From NCBI RefSeq assembly GCF_921293095.1, contig NC_060251.1, positions 39,103,644-39,167,643 of the forward strand: a stretch of DNA of 64,000 bases, written 5' to 3'. Numbering within the stretch: the first letter of the stretch is position 1; each line of letters begins with the position of its first letter. The position numbers and the translations under genes are program-made. Origin of the DNA: Ischnura elegans. Taxonomy: Eukaryota; Arthropoda; Insecta; Odonata; Coenagrionidae. Of this stretch, positions 12,492-24,480 are shown one piece after another. The notes below the pieces were generated by a model. That model was not told the DNA's origin and ran no database searches. It saw only the letters and a list, made by a program, of their open reading frames with translations.

Positions 12492-12594
12492 GATTAATTC
12501 AAACACGACGCGTTTCGTTGTTAAAATAACATCAACAGCATTTGATAATGTTGCTGTATCAACGATGTGCGTCCTCGTGTTCGAATAAATCTCT
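12492..12594. repeat. Foldback with hammerhead-like arm
   Basis: The left arm begins GATTAATTCAAACACGACGC and the right arm ends GTCCTCGTGTTCGAATAAATC, a diverged inverted copy. The reverse strand of the left arm contains GAAACGCGTC, the string that forms the minimal stem III and cleavage site in Penelope-type hammerheads. The CUGANGA half is altered (CTGTTGATG), so activity is doubtful. Confidence 0.5.
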
Positions 12595-12972
12595 TAATAA
12601 ATATTTCAATGTTATATTTAGCTAATAGCAGTCGAATGATCACCTGAAAATTCCACATTCTCTGGTTTATCAGATAAATTTACTTATAACTAAAAAATAA
12701 TGATTCAATTCCACCAATAACATAACTACCTCTACTTTTTCAATGGTTTCCATTTTTCAGCCATTATATGTACTATTGGGGAGAAAAACTCGAAAGTACC
12801 TACGCACATTTTTGTGACCGATGTTAACCAGAATTTACTTTTGTTAGCATGGATAAATTTGAATTAGTATATTAAAGTCTCATATTGTTCCAACCGAATG
12901 CAGAAATTGCGAGTGAGATAGAACAAGAAAAAAATGAAAAACTTGTACTTAATGTACTCTAATAACTCCATG

Positions 12973-13115
12973 GTCGGGCTCCTATCGCGGCGGCGCCTCT
13001 TTCCTTTTTCCTTCCCCTCCACTCCCCTCCCCGGAAGCGCGGGCGCATCAGTTGTAGCACTGGGTCCCGGCCCCAGGGTTGTAACCCTGAAAGAACCCCC
13101 CCCCTCGGTTCTCAT
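12973..13115 (+). repeat. GC-rich dispersed repeat, copy 1
   Basis: Begins GGGCTCCTATCGCGGCGGCG and continues with a pyrimidine-rich tract and CCCTCCCCGG. It recurs in inverted orientation at 37300-37413. Near its end it has a small hairpin, CAGGGTTGTAACCCTG. The origin is unknown; a SINE body is possible. Confidence 0.65.
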
Positions 13116-14003
13116 TGGTGTAAAACGGACAAGTGCCATACGTTGCGACTCTTGAAGCACTTCATCATACATTTTCCACCGTAGATGTGGCTCGCAAGGT
13201 ATTATGTAGAGATGATGTGAATGGAATATGGCGTTCCCAAAAGGAAGCATTGAATCATAAGGTGAATGAAGAGCGCCTCATTTATTTACATTGAGTCGAC
13301 TCCCAGCCCAAATCAGGATACCGCTCTTTCTCCCTGTCTGCCGCGCTCCGTCTCGATTAAAAAAAAACCGGGGCACGTCATCAGCACACCTGTTGCATGA
13401 TCGCGTAAACTTTTACCCTTCGCGAGACCTCGATGGAGGGCGACTGGGTGAGGGGAAAGCAGTCGCATGAGGTAATAATCCAGAATAAAATTAAAACAAG
13501 GGTAGACGCGCTCATCCTCTTCGGGAGTAGTCCACGTGGAGGGCTTGATCATCGCACTCGGGAGAGCATGCGGCCGCGACAAAACAAAACGAAAGCGCGA
13601 AAAGAAATCGTCTTTCGAGTTTCGGAAACCGGTCTAGTCGCCGCGATGGGTGAAGGATCGGAGCCAAAACACGCCGATAACTTTATTTTTTTATTTGGTC
13701 ACTCCATCGGTGAATCTTCTCCTCTCTTTTTTCATCCCCATTTTTCTTTCGCGGGCACTCTCGTATATTTTTAATTTTTTTTTTTTTTTAACCCTCAAAA
13801 GGACCCAATCAAGCCTCACTGTCGTGGCCACCCGGTGTCGGGGGAAAAACCGTAGCGGGATTCGGAATGAATTAACTACTGAATCATTCAGTCCGAACCT
13901 CACCTCCTTTCCGGAGCACGCGGCACGTTAAGAGCTAAGGTTATTCGTGGGGTGTTCAACGGCGCTACGCACGAAATATTTTAAGCCAGACGATCGTGAA
14001 GTA
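13116..14003. other. CpG-rich intergenic stretch
   Basis: GC- and CpG-rich relative to its surroundings, especially 13300-13650. Several short frames overlap on both strands and none is convincing. It could contain a promoter or untranslated exon of an unseen gene, but nothing in the sequence proves it. Confidence 0.35.
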
Positions 14004-14011
14004 GTCTCAAT

Positions 14012-14273
14012 CGGTGGCGTAACTATGAATATTCTTTGGGGGGGACGTGGGGCCTTGGGGGCGACCCCTCTCCCTCCACAAACAATCGGGGTCCGAGAAA
14101 ATTATCGAAAAATGGCATGCATGGATGTGTATTTTCCATCATTTTGGTACTTAAAATTTAACTTTTTAGTATGTGCAGTATTTGATCAAAACCAGGTAAT
14201 AGTTTTGTAATATTTTTTTTCTCTGAGGCTTTAGAGGATCTATCCCCCACATCCCCCCATATTTACGCCACTG
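14012..14273. mobile_element. hAT-type MITE with 8-bp target duplication
   Basis: The termini are CGGTGGCGTAACTATG on the left and CATATTTACGCCACTG on the right, imperfect inverted repeats of the common CAGTGGCGTA type. The flanks are GTCTCAAT (14004-14011) and GTCTGAAT (14274-14281), a 7/8 match with the hAT preference for T at position 2 and A at position 7. The length of 262 bp and absence of any transposase make it non-autonomous. Confidence 0.75.
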
Positions 14274-17200
14274 GTCTGAATGGTTTGGTATTTGGCGGAG
14301 GTGACCGACAGCTAAGGTCGTTTGCGCCAGGAGAGATTGTATACATCTACAAACTAACCCGCAAGGCGCCTAAAAAGGCGCGTGGCAGAGAATGTTAGGA
14401 GACCAGCAGTTTACAAATAAAAAATAAATGCTCAAAAAAATTGACGACTTGCAGTTACTAAATTTCCAGCCAGCCAGCCAGGGGAAGCCAGCACTAGCCT
14501 AAAGTCTATGAAAGAAATAGCTCATTGTCAGTCCGAAACACTCATAAATTTACCTTAATGTAGACTTTCCACATCTAAATTGAAACTTTAAGGTCAGTAC
14601 AAAGCAATAAATGAATCATTTTAGTTTTTTAATTTGCTTAATGGAACGACAGAAGATAGGAATGGCTGGGAACCAATGGCTAGGATTGGTTTTTCGAATG
14701 AAATAAGACAGGAGAACAATAAATAGTCCCAGTCACTGCAGTTTCAAATCTTGGATTGATGCCCAATCAACTACGGAGTTATTTACATGCGCGAGAATCA
14801 TAAATAGTTAGTAGCAACGTACGACGATATTATCACCCAAATGGTTAGCTAAATTTAAATAAATATTAGCCTTCAGGGACCAAGATTAAGTATATAGTAG
14901 TACATCATAGCACTGTCAAATGGATATCAGTACGAAATGCGCTGAATAAAAATATTTTTGGAGTTTTCTCGACATAGATGCTTATCAACGTGGAGTAAAA
15001 ACAGAAATTTGAATTTAAAAATAATCATTCTACCCTCAACCTGATGATAATCAGTGATATACAAATTTCCCACTAACTTTAGCAATACGTGCGTATGGGG
15101 GATGACCAATATTTGCTGTTCCAAGATTTGCTGTGCCTTTTTACCAGTGACAAATCTTTAGTGAAAATTCTATCAGCCATCGAAACACAGCGAACCAAAA
15201 AATTATTACATGCTGCCACTGTGATAGCTTTAAATTGTGATCTAAAAGGCATACATTTTTCATCTTGGAGCTTTCCAAAGATCAACCCTTTTGGACTGAG
15301 AAACGAGGTTTGGGATACTCCAGAAGTCTTTAAGCATTCTACAGTTAATTTAGCATGCCAAGCACTTAGCATGCCGCTGGTTTACCATTAAAACACGTAG
15401 CCCTAATGCATGTGTACGATTTCAAGTAATGATGAGAAGGAGGTCAAAAAGTCTCAGAAAATGTGCACTGGGAATATGGACGCTCAAGTGACCGGTGCTT
15501 AATCACTTCCCAGGAGTGCAACTTTAAGCTGAGGTTTCGAGGACGGAGTCAGCCGTGTGAAAAATTTAAAAATTGTAACTGAATATCTAACTATGACAGA
15601 ACAGTAGAGTTTTCGGAAGCAGTACTCACCGGAAAATATGTAATTATAATTCAATAATCACGTCCTTCTTCTGGTAAGAAAACTATTTCACTGATTCACG
15701 CTAATTTTTGATGCTGCAAATTAAGCGAATAATAAAAGCTATGACATTTTCCAGATTTTTTGAGACAATGATGATCACAATAAATATATATACCTTACAA
15801 GAATGGTTTTTAAGAACAAAAAAACTGATGGGCGTAGAAAGCCTTGATAAAATTCTACTTTGAATCGCCTGCTTCACGTGAATACAATTGAAAATAATAA
15901 ATAAAACATTTATTATTGATTTTTTTATCTTTAACAAATGTAGTGAAAAAACCAAAAGCAACCGTGCATTGAGATGACTGATGCACATGTGAGGAAGTTT
16001 CTAAAAGTGCAGATATTACTTTTATGACTCTGGAAGAGCAATGTGACTGAGAATGATTTTTGCCTAGTGTGGTTTCGCATGGAGCTGAGACGCGTACCAT
16101 GAGAAATGGAGGAGAGTTAAAATAAGGGAGTGTTAAGTAATAACAGAAAATATATTAAATGGGATGGTAAAGTCAAAAATGAAGCAGTGGTACAATATAA
16201 TATTATAATAATGTAATGTAACAAGAGTGCTGTGACATTGGGTAAAAGAAATGCCTCTCGAGAGAAATTGAGATGGGGATGGGTTGGGACTTGCAAAGAA
16301 GAATTGCCTGCCTGCATTTAATTATAATTGAAGGGAAGCTTAATGAATAGCGGTAAAGGAGGAAAGAGAAACAGTATGATATCGGATGTGATTGAAAAGT
16401 GGAGGCTATGGGCAGACGGAAAGGCATGCGCATTGCACAGGCTAGAAAGCTTAGAGAGCCAGCTCAAAATGGCCTTTGAACAATTCTGTAAAACAAAGAA
16501 AATTAAAAATGAAAACCCCAGCTTGAAATTTAAAAATAAACCCTAACACCCTCGAGTTATAAGAAAGCCTAGTTTCCAACATGACCAACGGAGTCGGTAT
16601 GCATATTTGCGAGCGTTGAAGTTTCCCACGCATTCAATTTTTTTTTCGAGCCATCGCTTGAATGTAGACAGCATTTTGCACTCCCAAAATTTCGCCCATA
16701 CAGCAGTGCGCTTAATTCGCGGCGGTCTCTCTCTCATGAATCGAGGGAACTTCCGCGCTAATTGCTTGGTCGCTGATTGCGCCCTCCGAGACGCGATGTG
16801 ATTGCATCCAGTGAGAGAGCAGTCAATGAATGGAGGCCAGGGATCGTCCAGCCATTAATTCAGAGTCGCATCAACAGTTAAAGTCGTTAGCTCCCGTCTC
16901 GCGTCAGAAGGATGAAAATTGAGCAAAGCCGCTGAGCGAGGCGGTCGAAGTGAGAGACGGAGAGTCTGGATATGGCTAATAGTAAGTTTACTTATTTTTT
17001 TTGCTATGGTTTTCTATTTCTTCTTCCTTTTAATGATCGAAGCGACGTCATCGGATTTTGGTGGCCATTTTTTGAACCAATCTTCATATTCAATTTTAAA
17101 TGCTGAAAATGATCAAGATATAGTAAAAATCAAATAAAAGTGTAATAATGTTATATTTTTAACTGGTTCTGAGTTATCCTGAAAATTTCAGCTGGATAGC

Positions 17201-17284
17201 TAATCGTAAAGTGAGCTAAAATTGAGTCGCAAGATTTGACTAGATTTACGTAAATGTTACGCGGGCCGTTTTTTTCTATCTCCG
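14274..17284. other. Intergenic, no gene recognised
   Basis: A (CCAG)4 microsatellite lies at 14466-14481. Opposed open frames at 15079-15372 (-) and 15089-15391 (+) have no recognisable motif. From 16620 to 16980 the sequence is richer in CpG and ends with a donor-like GTAAGTTT at 16982. This could be an untranslated first exon, for example of the gene at 27747, but that is only a guess. Confidence 0.4.
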
Positions 17285-17734
17285 ATGGGTCATGAGCAGA
17301 GGGAGAAATGATTGATTAAAAATATTTCATTGGTGAACCTTGAGTACACTTTTGTGTCCTTTCGACATAATCGCCTCGGCAATCGAGGTATTAGTCGTGG
17401 CTGTGGCCAAGCTTTACTTTGCTTTCTTCATAGAATGTTGCCGCCTATGAGTTGCAATGAATGCTACCATTATCCTGAAGCTCATCGCCCGTTTGAAAAC
17501 GCTTAAGCCATGGGTCATGAGCAGAGGGAGAAATGATTGATTAAAAATATTTCATTGGTGAACCTTGAGTACACTTTTGTGTCCTTTCGACATAATCGCC
17601 TCGGCAATCGAGGTATTAGTCGTGGCTGTGGCCAAGCTTTACTTTGCTTTCTTCATAGAATGTTGCCGCCTATGAGTTGCAATGAATGCTACCATTATCC
17701 TGAAGCTCATCGCCCGTTTGAAAACGCTTCCCCT
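17285..17734 (+). repeat. 225-bp tandem duplication inside the mariner remnant
   Basis: The sequences 17286-17504 and 17511-17729 read identically, starting TGGGTCATGAGCAGAGG and ending GTTTGAAAACGCTT. The only difference is at the junction, where the first copy lacks CCCCTT after GCTT. The unit contains the transposase C-terminal codons. Identity is far higher than the age of the element suggests, so this is a recent duplication or an assembly artefact. Confidence 0.9.
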
Positions 17735-17960
17735 TAAGCCACATCTTCATTCCAGCGTAAAGACGGAAGTCACACGGCACTAGGTTGGCACTGCACGGTG
17801 GGTGATCGAAAATGTCCCATTGAAATTGCTCGAGGAGCAGTTGGGCTGCATCAGCGCTGAGATGACGATCGTGGTCATGGATCAGAGCAATTCCAGAAGT
17901 CAGCACGTCTCTTCCTTTGTTTTGAATTGGATTGGACATAATGTTTCGCACTCTACTCAC
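17670..17960 (-). pseudogene. Mariner transposase C-terminal fragment
   Basis: The minus strand reads PIQNKGRDVLTSGIALIHDH, then AAQLLLEQFQWDIFDHPPCS, then LVPCDFRLYAGMKMWLKGKR and FQTGDEL. This follows the mariner order of VLIHDN-ARPH, WEVFDHPPYSPDLAPSDFHLF and FLGGxRF blocks. The catalytic segment is damaged: the usual HDNARPH reads HDHDRHL and the usual APSD reads VPCD. It continues past a stop as AATFYEESKVKL and GDYVERT, the normal mariner C-terminus. It is therefore a dead copy. Confidence 0.85.
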
Positions 17961-18094
17961 AGTGCGTTAAAAATTCTCTTTTATCAGCATAAAGGTGAAG
18001 ACATGTCAATTTTAAAGCCATACGGCGAGTTTTCTGGCTGTCGCTCTGCGGTGCACACTTGGCGGGAGACTCAATTGAGGCAGTGTCGTTAATA

Positions 18095-19890
18095 ATATTG
18101 CTACTAACCTAAAACTAACAATTTACGGTCAGAATTGACTTGAGCGTGTGGTGCGGAGGACGTGAAGTTGACCTACCTGCGCAGTACCCGCCTGTCGTTT
18201 GCACGGTGTTATTGCTGAGCTATTGGAGGATGAAAAAAAACGGCCCTCGTCATAGAAGGCTATTAATTTTTTTGGTCCAACTTTTTAAGTCTTCAGCTCC
18301 CTCCGAGTTCATAGGAAAACTTTGTTCAGTCGCCGGTTGAGGGGAAAAGAAGGAGACACAGAAGACCAACTCGGTTATAGCGCGTCCGCACTTTTTTCCG
18401 CGGCTTTATGAAAGCGAAGGATGGGAGTTCAAGTAACGCCTTTCCCATGAAACCAAACCTTCGATCAAAATTTGAAACTAAAGCAATGTGGTGACAGGCT
18501 TAATTAGTATATCATGCTAATCAACAGAATTTCTTGGGATGAGTATTGTTTTTTCGCATGCCTCACTAATTAACCAATTAATTTCAAGCTTTTCCGAGAG
18601 AAATCAGATTTGATACGCGAGGTTCCCACTCGGTTGGCTGAGTTTGAAACAAATACGAATTTAATTCTATTTAGTATTTCAGACCCTCAATCTTTATTTA
18701 GGAGATCTGGAAAGTAACTTCGAGAGTGGTAATCCGCCCATTTAAGAGGACGTTTGACTAAAATACCTTAAACGATTAGTTTCATAGGAGATGTTTAACA
18801 GCTCAAGCGATATCTACCGATGTTATAAATCAACTGCCTTTTTTGAAAATCAGCAGGAATTTCCACTTAAGGTTACTTTGGAAATATGTTGTTGAAAACA
18901 GCGTTTATCTACATGTTTTGAACAAAAATGCTGTATATTTTAAAATCTTCTTAAATATTATGCATATGTGTAAATTTACTCCTGAAAAAAATTTTATTAC
19001 GAAGAAATTTATGTGAAAACTTATATGTTTCAGTACACTAAAGAATGATAATGGTTTCGACTGCATCTCTGCCAGGGTTCAGTAACCCTTTGCACTAAAG
19101 AGCACTTTTCGAAGCTCTTTCATTGGTTAATAACTACTGTCTGCGGTTTTTATATTGATAATACTGAGATTCAATTAAACTTAAAACATAAATTGATCGT
19201 ACGTGAAAAATTTCACGAAAATTCTTGGGAGACATGATATCAAAATAGGTGGTACTGGCCTGCAGTAATGATGAGTTTCCTCTCGAAAAATCTATACCGT
19301 AAACCATTTGAGAACAGCGATAAAATTAGACGGCAGATTGCCGAAATTCATCCTAAAAAACTTAGTCTTTCCAGCCTAAAGTCTGAAAATCGAACTTTTG
19401 AAGTTTATTTTAAGTATTTATCTTTTAAGTTATTTGTAGATATTTCTCCAACTAGGGCAATGTTGTAAGATGAAGTAACCTTACATCTGAAAAAAGCCTG
19501 TAAAGGCCCTAGCGATGCATGGAGGTATCAACTACCATTTACATAATTAATGGATATTATATTATAATAAATACAATATTAAAGATGAAAAAGTGCGCGA
19601 AAAATAATGTCTATATGCTGCGGATGAACAACCTAAAAACTTTAGTTTTTCTGTTCCTTTAAAATCCATTTTCATTCCATTCTAAAATAATAACCCGAAG
19701 AAAATGTAACTGATTCGCTCGGAGCCATAAGGAATTCTTATCCCTTCGAAGTTTCTTTAATGAAAATATCTTATGGTAATAACTTCCTAATTATCACCGT
19801 GGTAGTCCCTCCTCGTAATTATAACACATTCACACGTAATTACTTGTAGTAATTAATGCTGGATTAATTAATACAGCACACGATTAACAT
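18095..19890. other. Intergenic, nothing recognised
   Basis: AT-rich non-coding sequence. No repeat termini or coding segments could be supported. Confidence 0.5.
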
Positions 19891-19892
19891 CC

Positions 19893-20508
19893 AATACAGG
19901 TTTGAAATTACTGGAAAATAAGTCTGCTCATTATCATTACGCGCTGAGGCTACCAGTCTTACGCACAAAGATCTTATTTTATTATTTTCAAGGGAGTTCG
20001 TTGCTAAAGAACACAGAATTAACCCTTCCAGTTCACTCTGCTTCCTCAAATTTGAGTGATCATTCATGTTACCCAACAAGTCAGAGTGTAAAAGCGAAGT
20101 AAACATTTCAACAAACACTGTTCCGGCGTAAGTGATTGCAGGGCTTAAATGTCGAATTGTTTGGACATTACAGATTTTAAAAATCCATAAAATAAGTTGT
20201 AAAATACAACTAAAAAACGTTAATTTGAAGAGGCTCCTCCATTGTTTGAGTCAATATTAAGACAACATGTAAGATGCGCTCCATAATTTAAATTAACACA
20301 AGGCAGTTAAAATTACTCTGATTATCAGGTAAACTGCAGGTAAAAAATCTTTGATGGAAGCAGGTTCATAGCTAAAGGTTAATGGAGAAACAGGTGCATT
20401 AGAATCAACGTTAACGTTTACCACTCGATGTAGGAGATACTGAGTAGAAGCCCGCAAATTTAGGTTTAAATACTCGTTTTCTTTAATCAAATTTCTGATC
20501 TCACAAAA
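19893..20508 (+). repeat. 620-bp dispersed repeat, copy X1
   Basis: Matches 23585-24213 along its whole length in the same orientation. Anchors are TCTGCTCATTAT, GCACAAAGATC, ATTTCAACAAACACTGTTCC, GTGCATTAGAATCAA and AAATTTCTGATCTCACAAAA. No open frame or clear terminal repeats are visible, so it could be part of a larger non-coding transposon or a segmental duplication. Confidence 0.8.
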
Positions 20509-20519
20509 ACCAGGAAGAT

Positions 20520-22925
20520 GAGGGCATATAATGGTCGCCATTCACCGTTAAGTGAACGGGTGGCCCATCAAATTTTAATGCGGCCACTGGTTTCACGGCT
20601 TCGCACCAAAAAAGCAACACCCAAACATGATCAAAACTTGCAATGAATTGAATATTTATTATATTATGATTTTATCCAAATTTTCCGAACTCAAATATAC
20701 ATTTTTCCCAAAAATTGGCGATAAAATTTGTTTCATAGGGACCAGACTAGTCGACATGAATACTTTAAGCTATATTTTTATTAGTTTCGTTTGAATTCAC
20801 GGCCCACAGCAACAAAATGCGACATTCACAACAAAGTGAAATTAAAGAAAAGACTGCTGAATAAAGTGAGTGTGCGACCAACCTTATTTCTTTCAGAATT
20901 TCTGGATGGGTGAATTCAAGTTAGCCTGAAGTTCTTATCGAGTTGTTTAATAAATTTTAAAATTCTTTAAAAACTAAATTACTATTAAGTGAGGGTAATA
21001 TTCAAAAGGGAAATATATCAACCTATCATGATGAATCTTCCAAGGGGTGTCGTCAGTATCGCATTTCCCTAATTCATATGAGCAAAAATTCAATGCCACG
21101 TTGCTTAGACATGACATTTCAAACGCATAAAATGCTGCCAAACATGTTCACGCTTCTGAGGCAAGTGTATTTCTTTAATAAGAGAAAAAATAATCTCCTG
21201 AATAACAGATGGCAACAAAACTAAGTTATCTTCTCCCGTCTTTCCTGAGCGACTGATCGTTTGTCTACAATGGACCATAAACGCTTTTATAAAAAGAATA
21301 TTTCTAGCATAAAGACGCATTTGAATGCAAGCAATTTCATATTTTCTACCATAAAATGAACTCACACGACGGCTGCACCCATCATTCACCTCTAATAGAA
21401 TCTTCTCGCTCATACAAACTTTGCATTTCCAAATGATTCGGACGGCAAAATTGGGATAGTGAACTTCAAAAGAGTAGGCTCTCAAGCCGTGGTCATTGAA
21501 GATTATTTTTTTGTAATTTCTTTTCCCCAATACCCTCCTTTTCCCTCTTCCTCATTTTTAAATGGACCTACGTGATTCGCTCGTACCGTTATTTTTTTAT
21601 GCAATCTCCCATCTCGGTTGCGGAGACTTTGAAGTACCAGAAGACTGGGTAAAAAAAATGTTCATATCGATTTTTGTGTGTTTTCGTTTCGCAGCGAACG
21701 AGGCGGAAAGTAGCAATCACCGGTTTTAATTTTCGCGTGTAACTTAGTGGTCCTCGGGAACCGCAAAATAAGGACTCGCCGCGTTCAAAGGTACCAATCA
21801 AATGCTCCAAATAGCGATAGTATAAGACGTCCTCATGAACTTCGGCTGGCATCGTGCTATCCGGTCGCCTACTTCGTAACTTTTTGTTGCCTTTGGTCCC
21901 GGGGATGGCTTATTTGCGGTCGATAAGGGAGCGATAGCATGTCCCGAAAGAAATTGCTGCAATTATGACCATAAGAACAAAAAAAAATCTCACATAAAAG
22001 AAGAGTAACGTAAAAAGCAATGTTTTTTTGTGGAAGTCTATTTACGCGAGTGGATTTACCGTGGGGAGCGTAGTAGCCGAATGATTAGAATATTGGGGTT
22101 GTTACCTCAGACCTGAAATGACATTGATAGTAATATTAATATTTATTGCTTCATAAACATTTTACGAAGACAAACGTACAAGTGGAGATTAGAGATTTAA
22201 GTGTCCCCAGAGGATATTTGGGATCATCGTCTGACAACAATGGTAACACTGCGTAGATTATTGTATGCCAAATTTGTCTTTTTGATCAAATAAGAAATAT
22301 ACAGTGGTAATGAAAATTATAATTATACATTTTTATTTCTCCTTAAACATTTCAAGCATTTTTTAAAATTTCACATTGAAAACCAGATGGGAGCTTTAGA
22401 TGACCTCAGAGATTTTTGTCTGTCGGTGGGATCACCTTCAGATAGCAATCGTAATGCGCACATTTGATCAATGAAAAATTTTACAGATGAACTTTTGTTA
22501 TATAAATAACTTTCTCAGCTTCATTGAAAGAAGTCAGTATATAGTAAATTTAAGTAGCAACGAAAAATAACCTTCCCCATTCAGCAATTCTCTTATAACA
22601 ATAAAACGCGAAAGTTGCACCCCAATTTACAGGAGTCGGTGACGTAATAGACGCTCTGTTACATCTGACTCATCAGAAAGAATATATTTTACTGCGAGAA
22701 GTGGCAAACAAAAGTTTAAACGATAGCAAACCACGTGAAGCCCATGCAAAAGGCCGAGGATTTTCTGGGAGGCAGTAAACCGCCCGACATTACCTCGTTA
22801 CGACATCAATTTGTGCGAATTATGCGATAATTTGTCGCGATGTCATATGCGATTTTTCGCCACGAATGGCTCGAGAATAAGACGGCAGATCTACAAACGG
22901 GTAAATATCGGTATTTTTTTCATTA
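20520..22925. other. Intergenic, nothing recognised
   Basis: Contains a 141-codon minus-strand frame at 21105-21530 that I do not recognise. A weak tRNA-like block at 22080-22125 (GTAGCCGAATGATTAGAA) may be an eroded SINE head. Nothing else stands out. Confidence 0.45.
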
Positions 22926-22927
22926 TA

Positions 22928-23275
22928 GGCCCCATGCACACACACCGATTTTGGACGGACGGTAAAATATCGGACGATATTTTACCGGCAAAGCGGTGCT
23001 TGCACACACGCCGGAATTTTGCCGGCCGAACGATCACTTTATTGCTGTGCCGATAGATCTGAATTCTTCTGGAAAGAGAGAAAGCGCAGCGAGAACTAGA
23101 GGAAAACGGCCGGTCGGACGGTAACAATCCGGCGTGTGTGCAAGCTCCCATTTGGCCACGTACGCCACTGTATGGCCGGCAGCTAACCGGCATTTTGCCG
23201 GTGCCGGCGCGTGCACCGATTTTGGACGGACGATATTTTACCGTCCGTCCAAAATCGGTGTGTGTGCAAGGGGTC
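22928..23275. mobile_element. 348-bp MITE with long terminal inverted repeats
   Basis: The two ends are near-perfect inverted repeats of about 42 bp, beginning GGCCCCATGCACACACACCG on the left and ending CGGTGTGTGTGCAAGGGGTC on the right. The repeats continue through GATTTTGGACGGACGGTAAA. Inside, the motif TGCACACACGCCGG recurs at 23009 and in reverse at 23132. The right end is itself a hairpin, TTTTGGACGGACGATATT with its complement. No transposase is present. The superfamily is uncertain; GGCC ends and internal subterminal repeats suggest a PIF/Harbinger-related group. Confidence 0.8.
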
Positions 23276-23518
23276 ACACTCTTTCAAGAATTAGTGTAAA
23301 TATTATAAAACTTGACACTCAAAATACTATTTATAACGGCTTTCATCAATAATTATTATTGAACATCTTTATGGACTTTTGGGCCGGGAATGAAGAGCAA
23401 GAAGCCGAAGTATTGAACGACCGTTGTAAATTCGGAAAGTGACGTAATAATCAATAGAGAAAGGAACTCTGGTCGCACCGTTCGTACTTCGCAACTCCGA
23501 AAAAACGTTTTCATGGGA

Positions 23519-23584
23519 ACTGCAAAGTGCATTTAAAAAATCATGTCTTTATTGTGTCCCCGCGTGTGGTCGATTTAGTAATTC
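23519..23584 (+). repeat. Direct repeat R1 flanking copy X2
   Basis: The segment with GTGCATTTAAAAAATCATG and GTGTGGTCGATTTAGTAAT reappears after copy X2 as 24229-24249 plus 24493-24527, split by the foldback insertion. The arrangement is R1, X2, R2. Confidence 0.65.
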
Positions 23585-24213
23585 GATACAGGATAATAAA
23601 AACTGGAAAATGAGTCTGCTCATTATTTTTACGCGTTGGAACTACCAGCCTTGCGCACAAAGATCGCATTTATTCTTATTAAGGGTTTCAATGGCTAAAG
23701 AACACAGATTTAACCAATACATTCCACACTGCTTCCTCAAAGTTGTGTAATAGTTCCTATTCTACTCAACAAGTCATAGCGTGAAAACAAACCAAACATT
23801 TCAACAAACACTGTTCCGACGTTAGCAATTGCAGGGCATAAAAGTCAAGCTGTTCGGACACAGCAGAATTAAAAATGCCCTTCAAATAATTTGTAAAATA
23901 TAGCTAAACCAACGTAAATTTTAAGTCTCCTCAATAGTTTAAGTTGATATTGAGGTATTATGTTCGACATAAAGAGTCGCTCCACAATTTTAAATTAACA
24001 CCAGGAAGTTAAAATTATCCTTAGTATCTGGTAAATTGTAGGTAGCAAATCTTTGATGAAATACTCACGTCTATACTAAAAGAGTTATGGAGAAACCGGT
24101 GCATTAGAATCAATATTACACTTACCACTCGATGAAGGAGCTTCAGGAGTACAAGCCCGCAAATGAAAGTTTAAATACGCGTGTTCTTCAATCAAATTTC
24201 TGATCTCACAAAA
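23585..24213 (+). repeat. 620-bp dispersed repeat, copy X2
   Basis: Direct copy of 19893-20508, located 3.7 kb away. Unlike X1 it is bounded on both sides by a short direct repeat (R1 and R2). This raises the possibility that R-X-R is the real unit and X1 has lost its borders. Confidence 0.8.
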
Positions 24214-24249
24214 CTGAAACTGCAAGGTGCATTAAAAAAATCATGCCTT

Positions 24250-24480
24250 AAAATCAACTGATTTGGGCGTTACTTTGGTGGAACGATGAAATATTCATGG
24301 TGAAGACAAAAACACAGTACTATTCCACAAACTTTATTTTAGCTGTCAACTAGTTTCGACGTTTACACGGTCATTATCAAGACTCTCAGTTAGTCTTGAT
24401 AATGACGGTGTAAACGCCGAAACTAGTTGACAGCTAAAATAAAGTTTGTGGAATAGTACAGTGTTTTTGTCTTCACCATG
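24250..24480. mobile_element. Foldback element with 12-bp target duplication
   Basis: Two near-identical 89-bp arms (24296-24384 and 24392-24480) form an inverted repeat around the loop CTCAGTT. The insertion is bracketed by AAATCATGCCTT at 24238-24249 and again at 24481-24492. The right arm contains GGTGTAAACGCCGAAAC, a small stem followed by GAAAC, as in hammerhead-bearing Penelope-like or SINE-like elements. The 12-bp duplication points to insertion by target-primed reverse transcription rather than cut-and-paste (inference). No open frame. Confidence 0.8.

Larger units (their letters stand above)
17285..18090 (-). mobile_element. Mariner (Tc1/mariner) remnant
   Basis: Minus-strand remains of a mariner element covering the C-terminal half of the transposase plus its 3' flank. 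The 5' half of the transposase and at least one terminal repeat are missing. The left part carries a 225-bp tandem duplication (17285-17734), so the last coding segment and the 3' flank occur twice. Several stops interrupt the frame. Confidence 0.8.

Noticed and set aside
15079..15391. Opposed open frames of about 100 codons on both strands.
   Set aside because: Neither shows a family motif and mutual overlap suggests chance; kept as intergenic.
21105..21530. A 141-codon minus-strand open frame.
   Set aside because: No domain, no start or splice context and no coding bias that I can see; an open frame of this length can arise by chance or from a decayed transposon.
24296..24480. Long hairpin as a microRNA or hairpin-RNA gene.
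   Set aside because: A 12-bp target duplication and family resemblance show it is an inserted mobile element; a small-RNA product remains possible but is not supported here.
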